The position numbers and the translations under genes are program-made. The notes under the pieces are model-generated. The model made no database searches. It saw only the letters and a program-made list of their open reading frames with translations, and had not been told where the DNA came from. DNA of 64,000 bases from Chloroflexota bacterium (GTDB lineage: Bacteria > Chloroflexota > Limnocylindria > P2-11E > CF-107): NCBI GenBank assembly GCA_005881435.1, contig VBHP01000027.1, positions 1 through 64,000 of the forward strand. The letters run 5' to 3'. Positions 43,438 through 52,184 of this stretch are shown here, piece after piece; position 1 is the stretch's first letter; every line of letters begins with the position of its first letter.

Positions 43438-44928
43438 TTGCGTCGTCGCGATTTCCTCACGCGAGGTCTCGGCGCCGGGGTGGTGCTGGCCGTGCTCGGT
43501 CCAGCCTGTTCGAAGCCGGAGGCGGCGCCGCGCAATCCGATCGAGACCGAGAACCTAAATCCGGGATCGGACGGCTGGCGCATCGCCACGCTCGCGCAGA
43601 AGCGGGAGATCGAGGGCTATGCCTCCGCGGTGAGCGTCGCGCCCGGCAGTTCGATCGACCTCATGGTGTCGACCTCCATCCCAAAGACGTTCACGATCCA
43701 GATCTATCGCGTCGGCTGGTACGGCGGCGCGGGCGGACGGCTCATGGTCAGCAAGGACGCGCCGAGCGGCGTCATCGGTCCGCTCGCGGGTGAGCCACGG
43801 CCCGTCCCCGCGCCAACCGCCGCACCGGACTTCCTCATCGAAGCGCGTTGGCCGGTCTCGTACACCCTCGCGATACCCGCGACGTGGCCCAGCGGGTACT
43901 ACCTGGCGAAGCTCACGCGCGAGGATGGCTTCGAACGGTACGCGATCTTCGTCGTCCGCGACCCGCGGTCGAAAGCCGCGATCGTCATGCAAGCGAGCGT
44001 GACCACGTGGCAGGCGTACAACTATTGGGGCGGGAAGAGCCTGTATTCGACCTTCGGCGGCACCGGGACCGACGGATTCGCGACGAAGCTGAGCGATGTG
44101 CGCTCGGGCATGATCTCCTTCGATCGGCCGTACGAGACGACACACGCGCGTGACGGCGCCGGTGAATTCTTCGTCTGGGAAGTGAACATGGTGCGCTGGC
44201 TCGAGCGCAACGGCTACGACGTCACATATGCGACGAACCTCGACGTGCACGCCGATGTCGATCTTTTGCGCGGTCGCAATGCATTCCTCTCTGTCGGCCA
44301 CGACGAGTACTGGACGAATGAGATGCGCCGCAATGTGACCGTCGCCCGGGACAACGGCGTCAACCTCGGTTTCTTCAGCTCGAACGTCTCCTACTGGCGG
44401 ATCCGTCTCGGACCGAACGACGCTGGTGTCCCCGATCGTCGTGTCATCGGCTACAAGGACGTTTCGGTCGACCCCACCACGACGCGCTGGCGCGATCAGA
44501 ACCGTCCGGAGAACCTGCTCGTCGGCGTGATGTACTCGGGGGTCTGGGCTGGGGACTATGTGATCCTGGATCCGTCGAGCTGGGTATTCGACAGCACCGG
44601 GTTCAAGGCCGGCGATCGCGTCAGCAATCTCGTCGGTTACGAGTACGACCGCACGTTCGCGAACGGATTCACGCCGCCCGGCCTATCAGTCCTGTCCCGC
44701 TCGGTCGTCGGCGACGATATCGTCGAGTCCGCGGTGTACAGCGCGCCGAGCGGGGCGGTGGTCTTCGCGACCGGTACGAATCACTGGGCCTGGGCGCTCG
44801 ACGATTACCGGCATCCATGGGTCTCCAGCGAGTTCAAGCCGGTGAAGCCGCACCCGGGGATCGAGCGCGCGACGCAGAACGTCTTCTCGCGCTTCGCGGT
44901 GAGCGGCAGCGCGCTCGCGCGCCGCTAG
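43438..44928 (+). CDS. Tat-exported protein like N,N-dimethylformamidase large subunit
   Basis: A 496-aa protein starting at TTG 43438 with a twin-arginine head (RRRDFLTRG) and a following hydrophobic segment ending in GPACSK, so it may be a Tat-exported lipoprotein. The body carries segments of the N,N-dimethylformamidase beta-subunit C-terminal domain: QIYRVGWYGGAGGR, QAYNYWGGKSLY, LSVGHDEYWTNEMR and ATGTNHWAWALDD. The true DMFase subunit is longer, so this is a one-domain relative of unknown activity. It starts 8 nt after the epimerase gene and ends 4 nt into the convergent fusion gene. A role in surface polymer modification is only inferred from position. Confidence 0.78.
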   Translation: MRRRDFLTRGLGAGVVLAVLGPACSKPEAAPRNPIETENLNPGSDGWRIATLAQKREIEGYASAVSVAPGSSIDLMVSTSIPKTFTIQIYRVGWYGGAGGRLMVSKDAPSGVIGPLAGEPRPVPAPTAAPDFLIEARWPVSYTLAIPATWPSGYYLAKLTREDGFERYAIFVVRDPRSKAAIVMQASVTTWQAYNYWGGKSLYSTFGGTGTDGFATKLSDVRSGMISFDRPYETTHARDGAGEFFVWEVNMVRWLERNGYDVTYATNLDVHADVDLLRGRNAFLSVGHDEYWTNEMRRNVTVARDNGVNLGFFSSNVSYWRIRLGPNDAGVPDRRVIGYKDVSVDPTTTRWRDQNRPENLLVGVMYSGVWAGDYVILDPSSWVFDSTGFKAGDRVSNLVGYEYDRTFANGFTPPGLSVLSRSVVGDDIVESAVYSAPSGAVVFATGTNHWAWALDDYRHPWVSSEFKPVKPHPGIERATQNVFSRFAVSGSALARR

Positions 44929-47669
44929 AGACGCGCTGCCGCGATCAGTAGCGCGATCGTCGCCCGCATCTTGCCCACACGATCCAGTCCCTGTGGCGCG
45001 AGCGCACCCAGCAGCAGACGCGCGTCATCCGATAGGACCGGCGGCGCGCAATGCTCGCAGGATCCGACCCGGTGGCCGAGCTCGGTCTCGACGGCGCGGA
45101 TGAATCCCGCGACGTAGCGGGCCGGGGCGATGCGCATGCGGCCCGACGCCAGGCTTCGCGCGTTGAGGGGCACGTAGGCATGCTTCGCTAGGTGCAGCAT
45201 CGGCAGATCCGAGGCGCTGTCGCCGATCGCGAACGCGAGCGGTTGGTCCGCATCGACGCCGAGTGCGGCGGCGCAGGCGCGGACACCGCTGGCCTTGTCC
45301 ACTCCCGCCGGGACGAAATCCGTTTGGGACCGTCCGCGGATCGCTGCCGCGGCGCTGGGCAGGCCGAGCGCCATGATGGTGTCGTCGGCAAGGCCGAGTC
45401 GTCGCCCATCCGCGAGCCGATAGGCTCGGATGCCCGCGGCGTACGCCGGATCGAGTCGCACCTCGGGCAGGGTCGCGATCTGGTCGCGCAGGTCCTGCAT
45501 CGCCCGCTGGGCCTCGAAAGACGCTATCGACGTGGCTGCGCCTTGGCCGTCCACGATCACGGCGCCGTATTCGGCGACGCCGCCGGCGAGCGGATATGAG
45601 GCGCAGCGGGTCCGGACCTCCTCGAGGCTCCGTCCGGTGACGATGACGATGCGGTACCCGTGTCGCGCCAGCGCGCGCAGAGCGAACGCGCCCGGAGGGG
45701 GAAGCGCTGCGAAGCCGAGCTCGCCCGTCTCGAGCACGCCGTCCACGTCGATGGCGCAGATCGGTCCACTCGTCGGCGCTTTCGTGTCGGCGAAGATCGT
45801 GCGCGCGAGGTAACGCTCGAGCGCGGCCGACATCTGCCGGCGCGTCTGCTGTAGCGAGTCCGGGCGATCGCGCATCGTCGCGCCCAGGTGCACGAGCGAA
45901 TACAGCAGCCACCGTTCCTCGCCGACGGCGGCGCCATCCTGATGGGCGTACTCGCGCCGCAGCGCGTCGGCGCATTCCGGCAGGCTCGCCGCCGCGCCGG
46001 CCAGGTCGAAGACCGGGTCGTAGCAGTAGAGCTCGCGACTTGCGAACGCGCGATGGTCGACCGTCACCTTGGCGAGATCGCGCCGTCCCGGCGCGGAGAG
46101 GAACCAGCGCGTCGCGTCCATCGTGCCATCGACGATGCACGGACGTTCGACCCGCAGCAGGCGCTTGACCACGCGCGCCGCGGCGGGAAGCGCCAGCGGC
46201 GCGGCCACGCCGTGCGCTCGCGCGAGCTGTTCGGCCCCACGTCGCCACGCGGTGCCTCTGCCGAAGAGCCGCTCGGCCTTGTCCTCCGCGACCGCCAGCA
46301 CGCGCCCGCGTGCCGCCACATACTGTGCGACGCCGCGCGCGAGCTCATCGGTTGTGAGCCGATTCGCGGCAAGGCGCTCCGGCGGCAGCCACTCCCGGAA
46401 CAGCACACCGTCGGCGATCCCATATGACTCGGGAACGCGGTCGCGAAGACGACGCGCGACCGCTAGGGCGTGTTCGCCGAAGTAGCCGAGTCCGGCGCCC
46501 TTCGCGTACACGAGCCGCTCGCCGTCGCCGTCCCGGCCGCGGACCGCGACGCGGTACAGCGCTCGCGCGTGGCGCCGCTGCTGTTTCGACGCCGGGGCGT
46601 CGTCGCGACGAACTGCGATGACGGCGACGCCGCGGTCGCCCCAGAGCCGCGCCAGAGTCGCGCGGACGGCCTCACTCTCGAACCGATCGTGGATCGACCA
46701 GCGGGGCCAGGGCAAGGTCACGGCCGAGAGCCGCGCGAGCGCCAGCGCCTCCGGCAGCCGGTCTTCGAAGAGTGGCACGCAGACGACGACCGAGCGCTCC
46801 GCGACGCCGATGCGGCGCAACTCCGCTGCGATCTCGCGCAGCGAGCCCCCGGTGTTCGGCGGGTCATCGAACACGGCCACAAGTCCGCGCTCGTGAGCGA
46901 TCTGACGCAGCGTCGCTTCGGCCCGGCCGGGCACGAGCTGGCCCGGACGGAGCGTCACGGTCCGGACGTCGCTGAAACCCTCGCGCGCCAGAAATGCCGC
47001 AGCCAGCGGAGCCAGGTAGTTACCCGAAGTGCGCACGCCGAGCGCCGCGATGGGTCGCCGTCGGTCTGGGAACTGAGACGCGAAATCATGCACCAGCGTG
47101 GCGATGTCTTCAGGGCGGACGTCGAAGCTGCGGAAGCATGACGGAATGCGCACGATCGCGCGGCGAAGCGACTTCGGAGCGTGCCGTGCCGCCGCGGCGA
47201 GCGCGAGCGCGTCTCTTTGAAGATCGTCGCCGGCCGCCCCGGCATCGACGACCACTTCCGCGAGCCGGACAGCCAGCGCTGCGCTTTCGAGCTCGAAGTC
47301 GCTGACATCGAACGCGCCAGGCCGTCGGCGAGTGATCGCGATGGCGCGACCGGCCATGGTCGTCGCGATCCCCGCGGCGGTGCCGGCGATCCGAAGGCGG
47401 CGCATCCGTTTTCGGACGAGCGAGAGCGAGTACGGATCATGTTCGTGATCCTCGACGATCTGCTGTATGCCGGCGGCGACGAGGAACGCGTCGAGCCACG
47501 AGCCAGTGGCGACGAGCGCGGGCAGGGCCCCCGCCAGTGTCTCAAAGTCATTGAGCAGATCGAGGGCGAGCTCGTCCCCGCGAAGCGTCAACGCGCCGTT
47601 GCGATCGCTCCGCGCGTTCCCTATTGGCGCGAGCGCGAGAGGATCGGCGAATGCCTCGCCGATCCCCAC
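44925..47669 (-). CDS. PRTase-like / kinase-like / HAD phosphatase fusion
   Basis: A 914-aa soluble protein. Residues ~200-320 resemble a phosphoribosyltransferase fold: GVRTSGNYLAPL, then VFDDPPNTGGS (D268, D269), close to the PRPP-loop pattern. The middle (~370-600) has TMDATRWFLSAPGRRDLAK and CYDPVFDLAG segments, reminiscent of a small-molecule kinase or its remnant, but I cannot identify it firmly. The last ~275 residues are a Cof-type HAD phosphatase: DVDGVLE (D641, D643), TGRS, the KASGV lysine and GDSASDLPML. The N-terminal ~200 residues are helical and unknown. The GTG start is the only standard one after the upstream stop. It probably makes or recycles a phosphorylated sugar or nucleotide metabolite. 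Confidence 0.7.
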   Translation of the reverse strand: MGIGEAFADPLALAPIGNARSDRNGALTLRGDELALDLLNDFETLAGALPALVATGSWLDAFLVAAGIQQIVEDHEHDPYSLSLVRKRMRRLRIAGTAAGIATTMAGRAIAITRRRPGAFDVSDFELESAALAVRLAEVVVDAGAAGDDLQRDALALAAAARHAPKSLRRAIVRIPSCFRSFDVRPEDIATLVHDFASQFPDRRRPIAALGVRTSGNYLAPLAAAFLAREGFSDVRTVTLRPGQLVPGRAEATLRQIAHERGLVAVFDDPPNTGGSLREIAAELRRIGVAERSVVVCVPLFEDRLPEALALARLSAVTLPWPRWSIHDRFESEAVRATLARLWGDRGVAVIAVRRDDAPASKQQRRHARALYRVAVRGRDGDGERLVYAKGAGLGYFGEHALAVARRLRDRVPESYGIADGVLFREWLPPERLAANRLTTDELARGVAQYVAARGRVLAVAEDKAERLFGRGTAWRRGAEQLARAHGVAAPLALPAAARVVKRLLRVERPCIVDGTMDATRWFLSAPGRRDLAKVTVDHRAFASRELYCYDPVFDLAGAAASLPECADALRREYAHQDGAAVGEERWLLYSLVHLGATMRDRPDSLQQTRRQMSAALERYLARTIFADTKAPTSGPICAIDVDGVLETGELGFAALPPPGAFALRALARHGYRIVIVTGRSLEEVRTRCASYPLAGGVAEYGAVIVDGQGAATSIASFEAQRAMQDLRDQIATLPEVRLDPAYAAGIRAYRLADGRRLGLADDTIMALGLPSAAAAIRGRSQTDFVPAGVDKASGVRACAAALGVDADQPLAFAIGDSASDLPMLHLAKHAYVPLNARSLASGRMRIAPARYVAGFIRAVETELGHRVGSCEHCAPPVLSDDARLLLGALAPQGLDRVGKMRATIALLIAAARL

Positions 47670-47693
47670 CGCGTCAATCTTCGTCAGTACGGT

Positions 47694-47972
47694 CTAGCGC
47701 TTGGAGACAAGGGCCCGCAACGCGAGGGCCGCCATCCCGAACGTCACGATGACCGCGCCGAACACGAAGTACATCGCCGAGAAGTCAGTCGAAGTATTCG
47801 GGAGATTGCCGACCCCGCCGGCCTGCGTCGTTCCGGGCTGCTGCAGGGCGGCACCGGCGATGGATCCGGCCGCCGTAGCGGCGGCTTCCATGGACCCGCT
47901 CGCGAGCGCGCTCGCCGCGAGCAGGAGCGTGAGAACCGCGGTCGCGAGGAGCGTGAGCAGCGCAATCTTCAT
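47694..47972 (-). CDS. Small exported protein with LPNTS sorting-type tail
   Basis: A 92-aa protein with two sorting signals. A signal peptide (MKIALLTLLATAVLTLLLAA, then SALAS) is followed by ~35 residues of Ala, Gly and Gln, then LPNTS, a hydrophobic stretch and the basic end RALVSKR. That is the layout of a sortase substrate, with LPNTS in place of LPxTG, or of a single-pass membrane protein. ATG 47972 has AGGAG 7 nt upstream; an ATG 9 codons earlier adds a polar leader that would spoil the signal. It ends 24 nt before the fusion gene on the same strand. No sortase gene lies in the window. Confidence 0.7.
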   Translation of the reverse strand: MKIALLTLLATAVLTLLLAASALASGSMEAAATAAGSIAGAALQQPGTTQAGGVGNLPNTSTDFSAMYFVFGAVIVTFGMAALALRALVSKR

Positions 47973-48079
47973 CGAGCTCTCCTTATCCGAGGCATCCATT
48001 GGCGGTATACGCAGAGCACGAGCCGGTGCCCACCGTTTTGCGGGAAATTCGGTATCGAAGCAGAGCGGTTGGTGGCTTG

Positions 48080-49243
48080 CTAAGGCGTCGCGAACGTGCG
48101 CTCGGCAGCCTGTCCGCCCTGGCCCATCGCGCCGGCCGACTGGCCGTTGTAGGTCAGATATGTGACGCCGGCGTTTCCGGTCCGCACGCTGACCTGCTTG
48201 CCAACGAAGGTCAGCGTGGTGCCGTCGGGATAGACCTTATTGGTCCGCGCGTCCTGTGTGCCGTCCACGACCGCGAGGAGCCAGGCCGATCCGCCCTTGA
48301 TCTGCACGAACACCACGGCGTGGGTGTAGGTCACCGACACGGTGCGCTGCTCTTGCACTTCGGCGCCCGCAGCGGTCCGCGCCACCACGCGGATGCTCTG
48401 CTGTCCGGGTGCGAAGCTCACGGTGATGGAGAAACGACCGTCGGCCTGCGGCTGCACCGGCGTCGCGTTGACCAGCAGCGCGGCGACGCTCGAGTCGACG
48501 TGCCCGGAGACCGTGACCGGTCCGTCGGTGTAGGTCGCGCCGTTCGCCGGCTGCTCCAGCACGAGCTGTGGACCCTGCACCGACGTCACGGAGGTATCGA
48601 GTCGGATGATGCGTGTCGCCGAGTTCACTTTGCCGGAAGCGTCGAGCACCTCGACCTCGACATGGTTCGGTCCCGGTTTCAGCCGGATCGCGACGCTGAA
48701 GCCGCCGTCGGAGGCGGGATGGATGTCGCTGTACCGATCCGGCCCGGGGAACACCGTGACCGAGACTTTGCCGTCGGGAACGGTGTGTCCGCGCAGCGTG
48801 AACTCCTGTGCCTGCACCAACGCCTCGGCGGCCGGCTCCTCGATGGCCAGACGCGGCGGCACCGCGAAGGACACGAACTGGTAGTAGAGCCAGCCGACGA
48901 AGATCACCACGCCCGCGGCGATGACCGCGGGCACGACCAGCTTTGGGGTGAAGATGAGCGCGCCACGCTCGATGGGCTTGATCGGATCGAGCCGCTGCGG
49001 CGTATCGTTCTGCAGCGGTCGTTCGGACTGGAACGCGGCCATCAGCTCCTCGATGTCGAGCGCGAGGTACTCGCCGTAGTTCCGCAGAAATCCGCGCGTG
49101 TAGACGGCGCCGGGTAGCGATTGCCAGTCGTCGGCTTCGAGCGCCCGCAGGAACTTCTCGCGGATGCGCGTGTCCTCGCCGGCCTGATCGAGGGCGATCC
49201 CCTTCTTCTCTCGAGCGTCCCTCAGCGTCTCGCCGAGCGTCAC
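48080..49243 (-). CDS. rodZ: RodZ-like HTH/DUF4115 membrane protein
   Basis: A 387-aa protein with the RodZ plan: N-terminal HTH_25 (LGETLRDAREKKGIALDQAG, with YTRGFLRNYGEYLALD), one membrane helix (~103-122), then an extended outside region. The outside part holds two Ig-like repeats, each with GP-HVEVEVLDASGK/GQQSIRVVARTAAG-type strands, before the C-terminal DUF4115 (FVQIKGGSAWLLAVVDG). RodZ links MreB to the cell wall. The inserted Ig-like repeats are longer than in most RodZ proteins. The GTG start overlaps the ftsK stop (GTGA). Confidence 0.85.
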   Translation of the reverse strand: MTLGETLRDAREKKGIALDQAGEDTRIREKFLRALEADDWQSLPGAVYTRGFLRNYGEYLALDIEELMAAFQSERPLQNDTPQRLDPIKPIERGALIFTPKLVVPAVIAAGVVIFVGWLYYQFVSFAVPPRLAIEEPAAEALVQAQEFTLRGHTVPDGKVSVTVFPGPDRYSDIHPASDGGFSVAIRLKPGPNHVEVEVLDASGKVNSATRIIRLDTSVTSVQGPQLVLEQPANGATYTDGPVTVSGHVDSSVAALLVNATPVQPQADGRFSITVSFAPGQQSIRVVARTAAGAEVQEQRTVSVTYTHAVVFVQIKGGSAWLLAVVDGTQDARTNKVYPDGTTLTFVGKQVSVRTGNAGVTYLTYNGQSAGAMGQGGQAAERTFATP

Positions 49244-51501
49244 GACTCGTCGTCCTCGTCGTCATCCCCGAGATACGCGCGAGCGTCGGTGATGAGCACC
49301 TCGCGCGGCTTCGCGCCGTCGCCCGGACCGACGACGCCGCGCTCCTCGAGGATGTCCATCAGGCGGGCGGCGCGCGCGTAGCCGATGCGCAAGCGGCGCT
49401 GGAGCAGCGACGCGGAGGCGCGGTCGAATTGAGTCACGACGCGGACCGCGTCTTTGAACAGAGCGTCGCCGATCTCCTCGCCCTCTCCGTCCTCGCCTCC
49501 CTTGCGTTTGATGGGGGCCTCCAGGATGGCGAGCTGGTACTGGGGCTGACCCTGCTTGCGCCAGAAATCCGTCACCCGATCGAGCTCTCGCTCCGAAACG
49601 TAGACGCCCTGCGCGCGCACGGGCTTCGCCTGATCGGGGGGTAGGAAGAGCATGTCGCCGCGGCCCAAGAGTTTCTCCGCGCCGGTCATGTCCAGGATTG
49701 TCCGCGAGTCGATGGACGAGGCCATGGCGAAGGCGGTGCGCGCCGGGATGTTGGCTTTGATCAGGCCGGTGATGACCTCGACCGACGGGCGCTGGGTGGC
49801 GATGACCAGATGGATACCGGTGGCGCGCGCCAGCTGAGCGATGCGCGTGATGGCCTCCTCGACGTCGATCGGGGCGAGCATCATCAGGTCGGCCAGCTCG
49901 TCGACGATGATCACGATGTACGGGATCCGCTCGGCCGGGGCGCGCTTCTCGTTGTAGCGCTCGATGTTCCGCGCCGCGTTCTGCGCGAAGAGCCGGTAGC
50001 GCCGATCCATCTCGCCCGTCGCCCAGCGCAGCGCCGTGAGGATCTTGTCGTGGTCGGTGATCACCGGGACGAGCAGGTGCGGCACGCCGTTGTAGTTGGT
50101 GAGCTCGACGCGCTTGGGGTCGATGAGCAGCAGACGCACCTCTTCGGGCGTCGCCCCCAGCAGCAGGCTGGTGATGATCGCGTTGATGCAGACGCTCTTG
50201 CCGGAGCCGGTCTGGCCGGCGACCAGGAGGTGCGGCAGCTTTCCAAGGTCGGCCAGCACTGGCGCGCCGGCGATGTCGCGTCCGAGCGCGACCGTGAGCT
50301 TCGACCCCGCGGCCTTGAACAGCGCCGATCCGACGACGTCGCGGACCGAGACCAGGCCGATGGCGAGGTTCGGGATCTCGATACCGACGACGCTCTTCCC
50401 CGGCACCGGCGCTTCGATTCGCAGCGAGCGCGCCGCGAGCGCGAGCGCGAGGTCGTCCGCGAGGGCCTCGATGCGTGACAGCTTCACGCCGGGCGAGGGT
50501 TTGAGCTCGTATCGCGTCACGACGGGCCCGACGTTGACCTCGACGACCTTGGCCGCGATCGAGAAGTGCGCCAGGGTCTCCTCGATGACCCGAATGTTGT
50601 GGCGGATCTCTTCTTGCCCGTGTCGCGCGGCGGAGCCCTCTTCGAGCAGGTCGATCGGCGGCAGTGCCCATTGCTTGCCGGAGGCACCGAGCACCCCCGC
50701 CCCCGCCTCCGCCGACGGCGTGACCGGCATGGGCGCAGTCTCGTCGGCGTCGAATAGTTTCGGTCGCTCGAAATTGCGCGGGCTCGACTCGAGCGCGGCG
50801 GTCTCGTCGGCCGCGTGCGCGATGACGCGAAGCTTCGGCTTCTCCTCGTCCTTGCCGGCCTCATCCAGCACGCGCTGCCGCGGTCGCGGCGCGTTGATCT
50901 TCACCGGCTCGTCCCCGTCCGCATCCTCGAGACGGGCGGACCTGCCCGGAAGAATGTCGCCGGAGGCGAACCGGTCGCGCAGACGTCCGAAGGGCGGCAC
51001 GAATTCGCCAAGGGGGCGGTTCGCCGCGACGACGCCACAGGCGAGCAGCAGCGCCCCGAGCGCGATCGGCGTCCCGATCGCTCCCAGGACGCTGCGGAAC
51101 GCGCCTGCGATTGTCGCGCCGACGTAGCCACCGGCGCTGTCGCCGGTCGCAGGGTCGACCGACTGGTAGTGCTGCAGCAGGCCGAGGAGCACGAAGCCGC
51201 TGATGAACGTCGCAAACAACGCCGCACCCGGGCGTGGCCGCATGGCTTCGACCCACACCGCCAGGCCGAGCACGACCAGCGGCACCGGTACGACGAGCGC
51301 GCCCCAGCCCAGAGTGGCGCGAAGCCCGTCGTGCCACCACGCCAGCAGCGCGCCCTCAGGCGCGGCTAAAGCCACGAGCGACAGCAGCGCAACGGCGAGG
51401 AGCGCGATGCCGACGACTTCGTTCCGCACGCGGTTGTCGACTTCGTGCTGGGCGGCGCGCCGGCGCTTGGAGCGGTCCCGGTCCCAGATCGGTTGCAGCA
51501 C
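49240..51501 (-). CDS. ftsK: FtsK/SpoIIIE DNA translocase
   Basis: A 753-aa septal DNA pump. Four or so N-terminal helices (~35-170) are followed by a charged linker, then the FtsK alpha/beta motor: Walker A AGQTGSGKS, LLIDPKRVEL, Walker B IVIIVDELADLM and the IATQRPS box, ending with the gamma winged-helix (ALFKDAVRVVTQFDRASASLLQRRLRIGYARAARLMDILE in parts). GTG 51501 is chosen for its AGAGGAG site 5 nt upstream; codons further back run into the terminator-like hairpin. It moves chromosome ends into daughter cells at division. It is co-transcribed with rodZ. Confidence 0.93.
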   Translation of the reverse strand: MLQPIWDRDRSKRRRAAQHEVDNRVRNEVVGIALLAVALLSLVALAAPEGALLAWWHDGLRATLGWGALVVPVPLVVLGLAVWVEAMRPRPGAALFATFISGFVLLGLLQHYQSVDPATGDSAGGYVGATIAGAFRSVLGAIGTPIALGALLLACGVVAANRPLGEFVPPFGRLRDRFASGDILPGRSARLEDADGDEPVKINAPRPRQRVLDEAGKDEEKPKLRVIAHAADETAALESSPRNFERPKLFDADETAPMPVTPSAEAGAGVLGASGKQWALPPIDLLEEGSAARHGQEEIRHNIRVIEETLAHFSIAAKVVEVNVGPVVTRYELKPSPGVKLSRIEALADDLALALAARSLRIEAPVPGKSVVGIEIPNLAIGLVSVRDVVGSALFKAAGSKLTVALGRDIAGAPVLADLGKLPHLLVAGQTGSGKSVCINAIITSLLLGATPEEVRLLLIDPKRVELTNYNGVPHLLVPVITDHDKILTALRWATGEMDRRYRLFAQNAARNIERYNEKRAPAERIPYIVIIVDELADLMMLAPIDVEEAITRIAQLARATGIHLVIATQRPSVEVITGLIKANIPARTAFAMASSIDSRTILDMTGAEKLLGRGDMLFLPPDQAKPVRAQGVYVSERELDRVTDFWRKQGQPQYQLAILEAPIKRKGGEDGEGEEIGDALFKDAVRVVTQFDRASASLLQRRLRIGYARAARLMDILEERGVVGPGDGAKPREVLITDARAYLGDDDEDDES

Positions 51502-51520
51502 GCTCACTCCTCTCGAACGC

Positions 51521-51558
51521 AAAAAGGGCGGCACTCGTGCTCGACACGAGGTCCGCCC
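51521..51558 (-). terminator. Terminator-like hairpin in the ftsK leader
   Basis: On the minus strand a two-part stem (GGGCGG with CCGCCC, then CTCGTG with CACGAG, read on + at 51526-51539 and 51545-51558) encloses a CTCGA loop and is followed by five U. Its U-tract ends only 19 nt before the ftsK start codon, immediately before its ribosome site. A TACACT -10-like hexamer lies just upstream (51575-51580), which would place the transcript start at the hairpin base. It therefore looks like a leader attenuator rather than the end of another gene, since no minus-strand gene lies between it and RNase J. Confidence 0.55.
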
Positions 51559-51715
51559 CGCCTCTTCCCGCCGCAGTGTACGTCAGGCGCTTGGTCGACC
51601 GCGGCGCTCTAGCGCATTCGCGGTAGTCGATCGCGGGTCAGGGGGTCGAAAGCCGAGGCGGGTTAGGTGCTTGGACCGATGGCCGGCCGGAACACCAACG
51701 GTAGCGTCGACCATC

Positions 51716-52039
51716 GTGTGGAATGGGGCGCTATCCGGGCTGATCGATCCGTTCTTTTCCGGGGGCGGCGCTCTCTACGGCCTCCTGATCCTCGCTGAAG
51801 TGGCCGCGGTCGCTTTGCTGCTACGCGCGCGACGTCGTCGGCTCCAGCTCGCGGCCGCGCACGCTTGGACCGAACCGCTCGATCTGCAGACGTTGCGAGC
51901 GCGCATGCGCACCGTCGAGCCCGAAGCGCAAGCGACGGGCTTGCGTCACACGCGCGAGCTGCTCGACGACCTCCGACGCCAGCGGACCGATGTCGGACCC
52001 GGATTCGGTGGGATCGCCGGATCGTCGCGCCGCCGCTAG
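51716..52039 (+). CDS. Small single-pass membrane protein, unknown
   Basis: A 107-aa protein from GTG 51716. A hydrophobic helix (GGGALYGLLILAEVAAVALLL) near residue 25 is followed by a basic RARRRRLQ stretch and a charged helix with DLQTLRARMR, and ends in SSRRR. The C-terminal half and the RRR end resemble the next gene (DLETLRQRV, TSRRR). No ribosome site is clear, and the gene lies divergent from ftsK, so the start is uncertain. I do not recognise the family. Confidence 0.5.
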   Translation: MWNGALSGLIDPFFSGGGALYGLLILAEVAAVALLLRARRRRLQLAAAHAWTEPLDLQTLRARMRTVEPEAQATGLRHTRELLDDLRRQRTDVGPGFGGIAGSSRRR

Positions 52040-52184
52040 TGCATCTTCGCCCAGCTGTTCCCGATTTGATGCGATCGACCTACGCCATTCGGCCGTCATG
52101 GGCCGTCATGGCCCGATCGAGCCATGGCGCATTAGCCGCATCGTCCGGTTGGCGCTCCGGCACGGGACTCCTAAGGTGCTCCTG

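Noticed and set aside
47973-48079. A possible c-di-GMP riboswitch before the LPNTS gene
   Set aside because: A few short matches (GCAAA, GTGG) but no paired P2/P3 helices or conserved core; treated as a plain leader.
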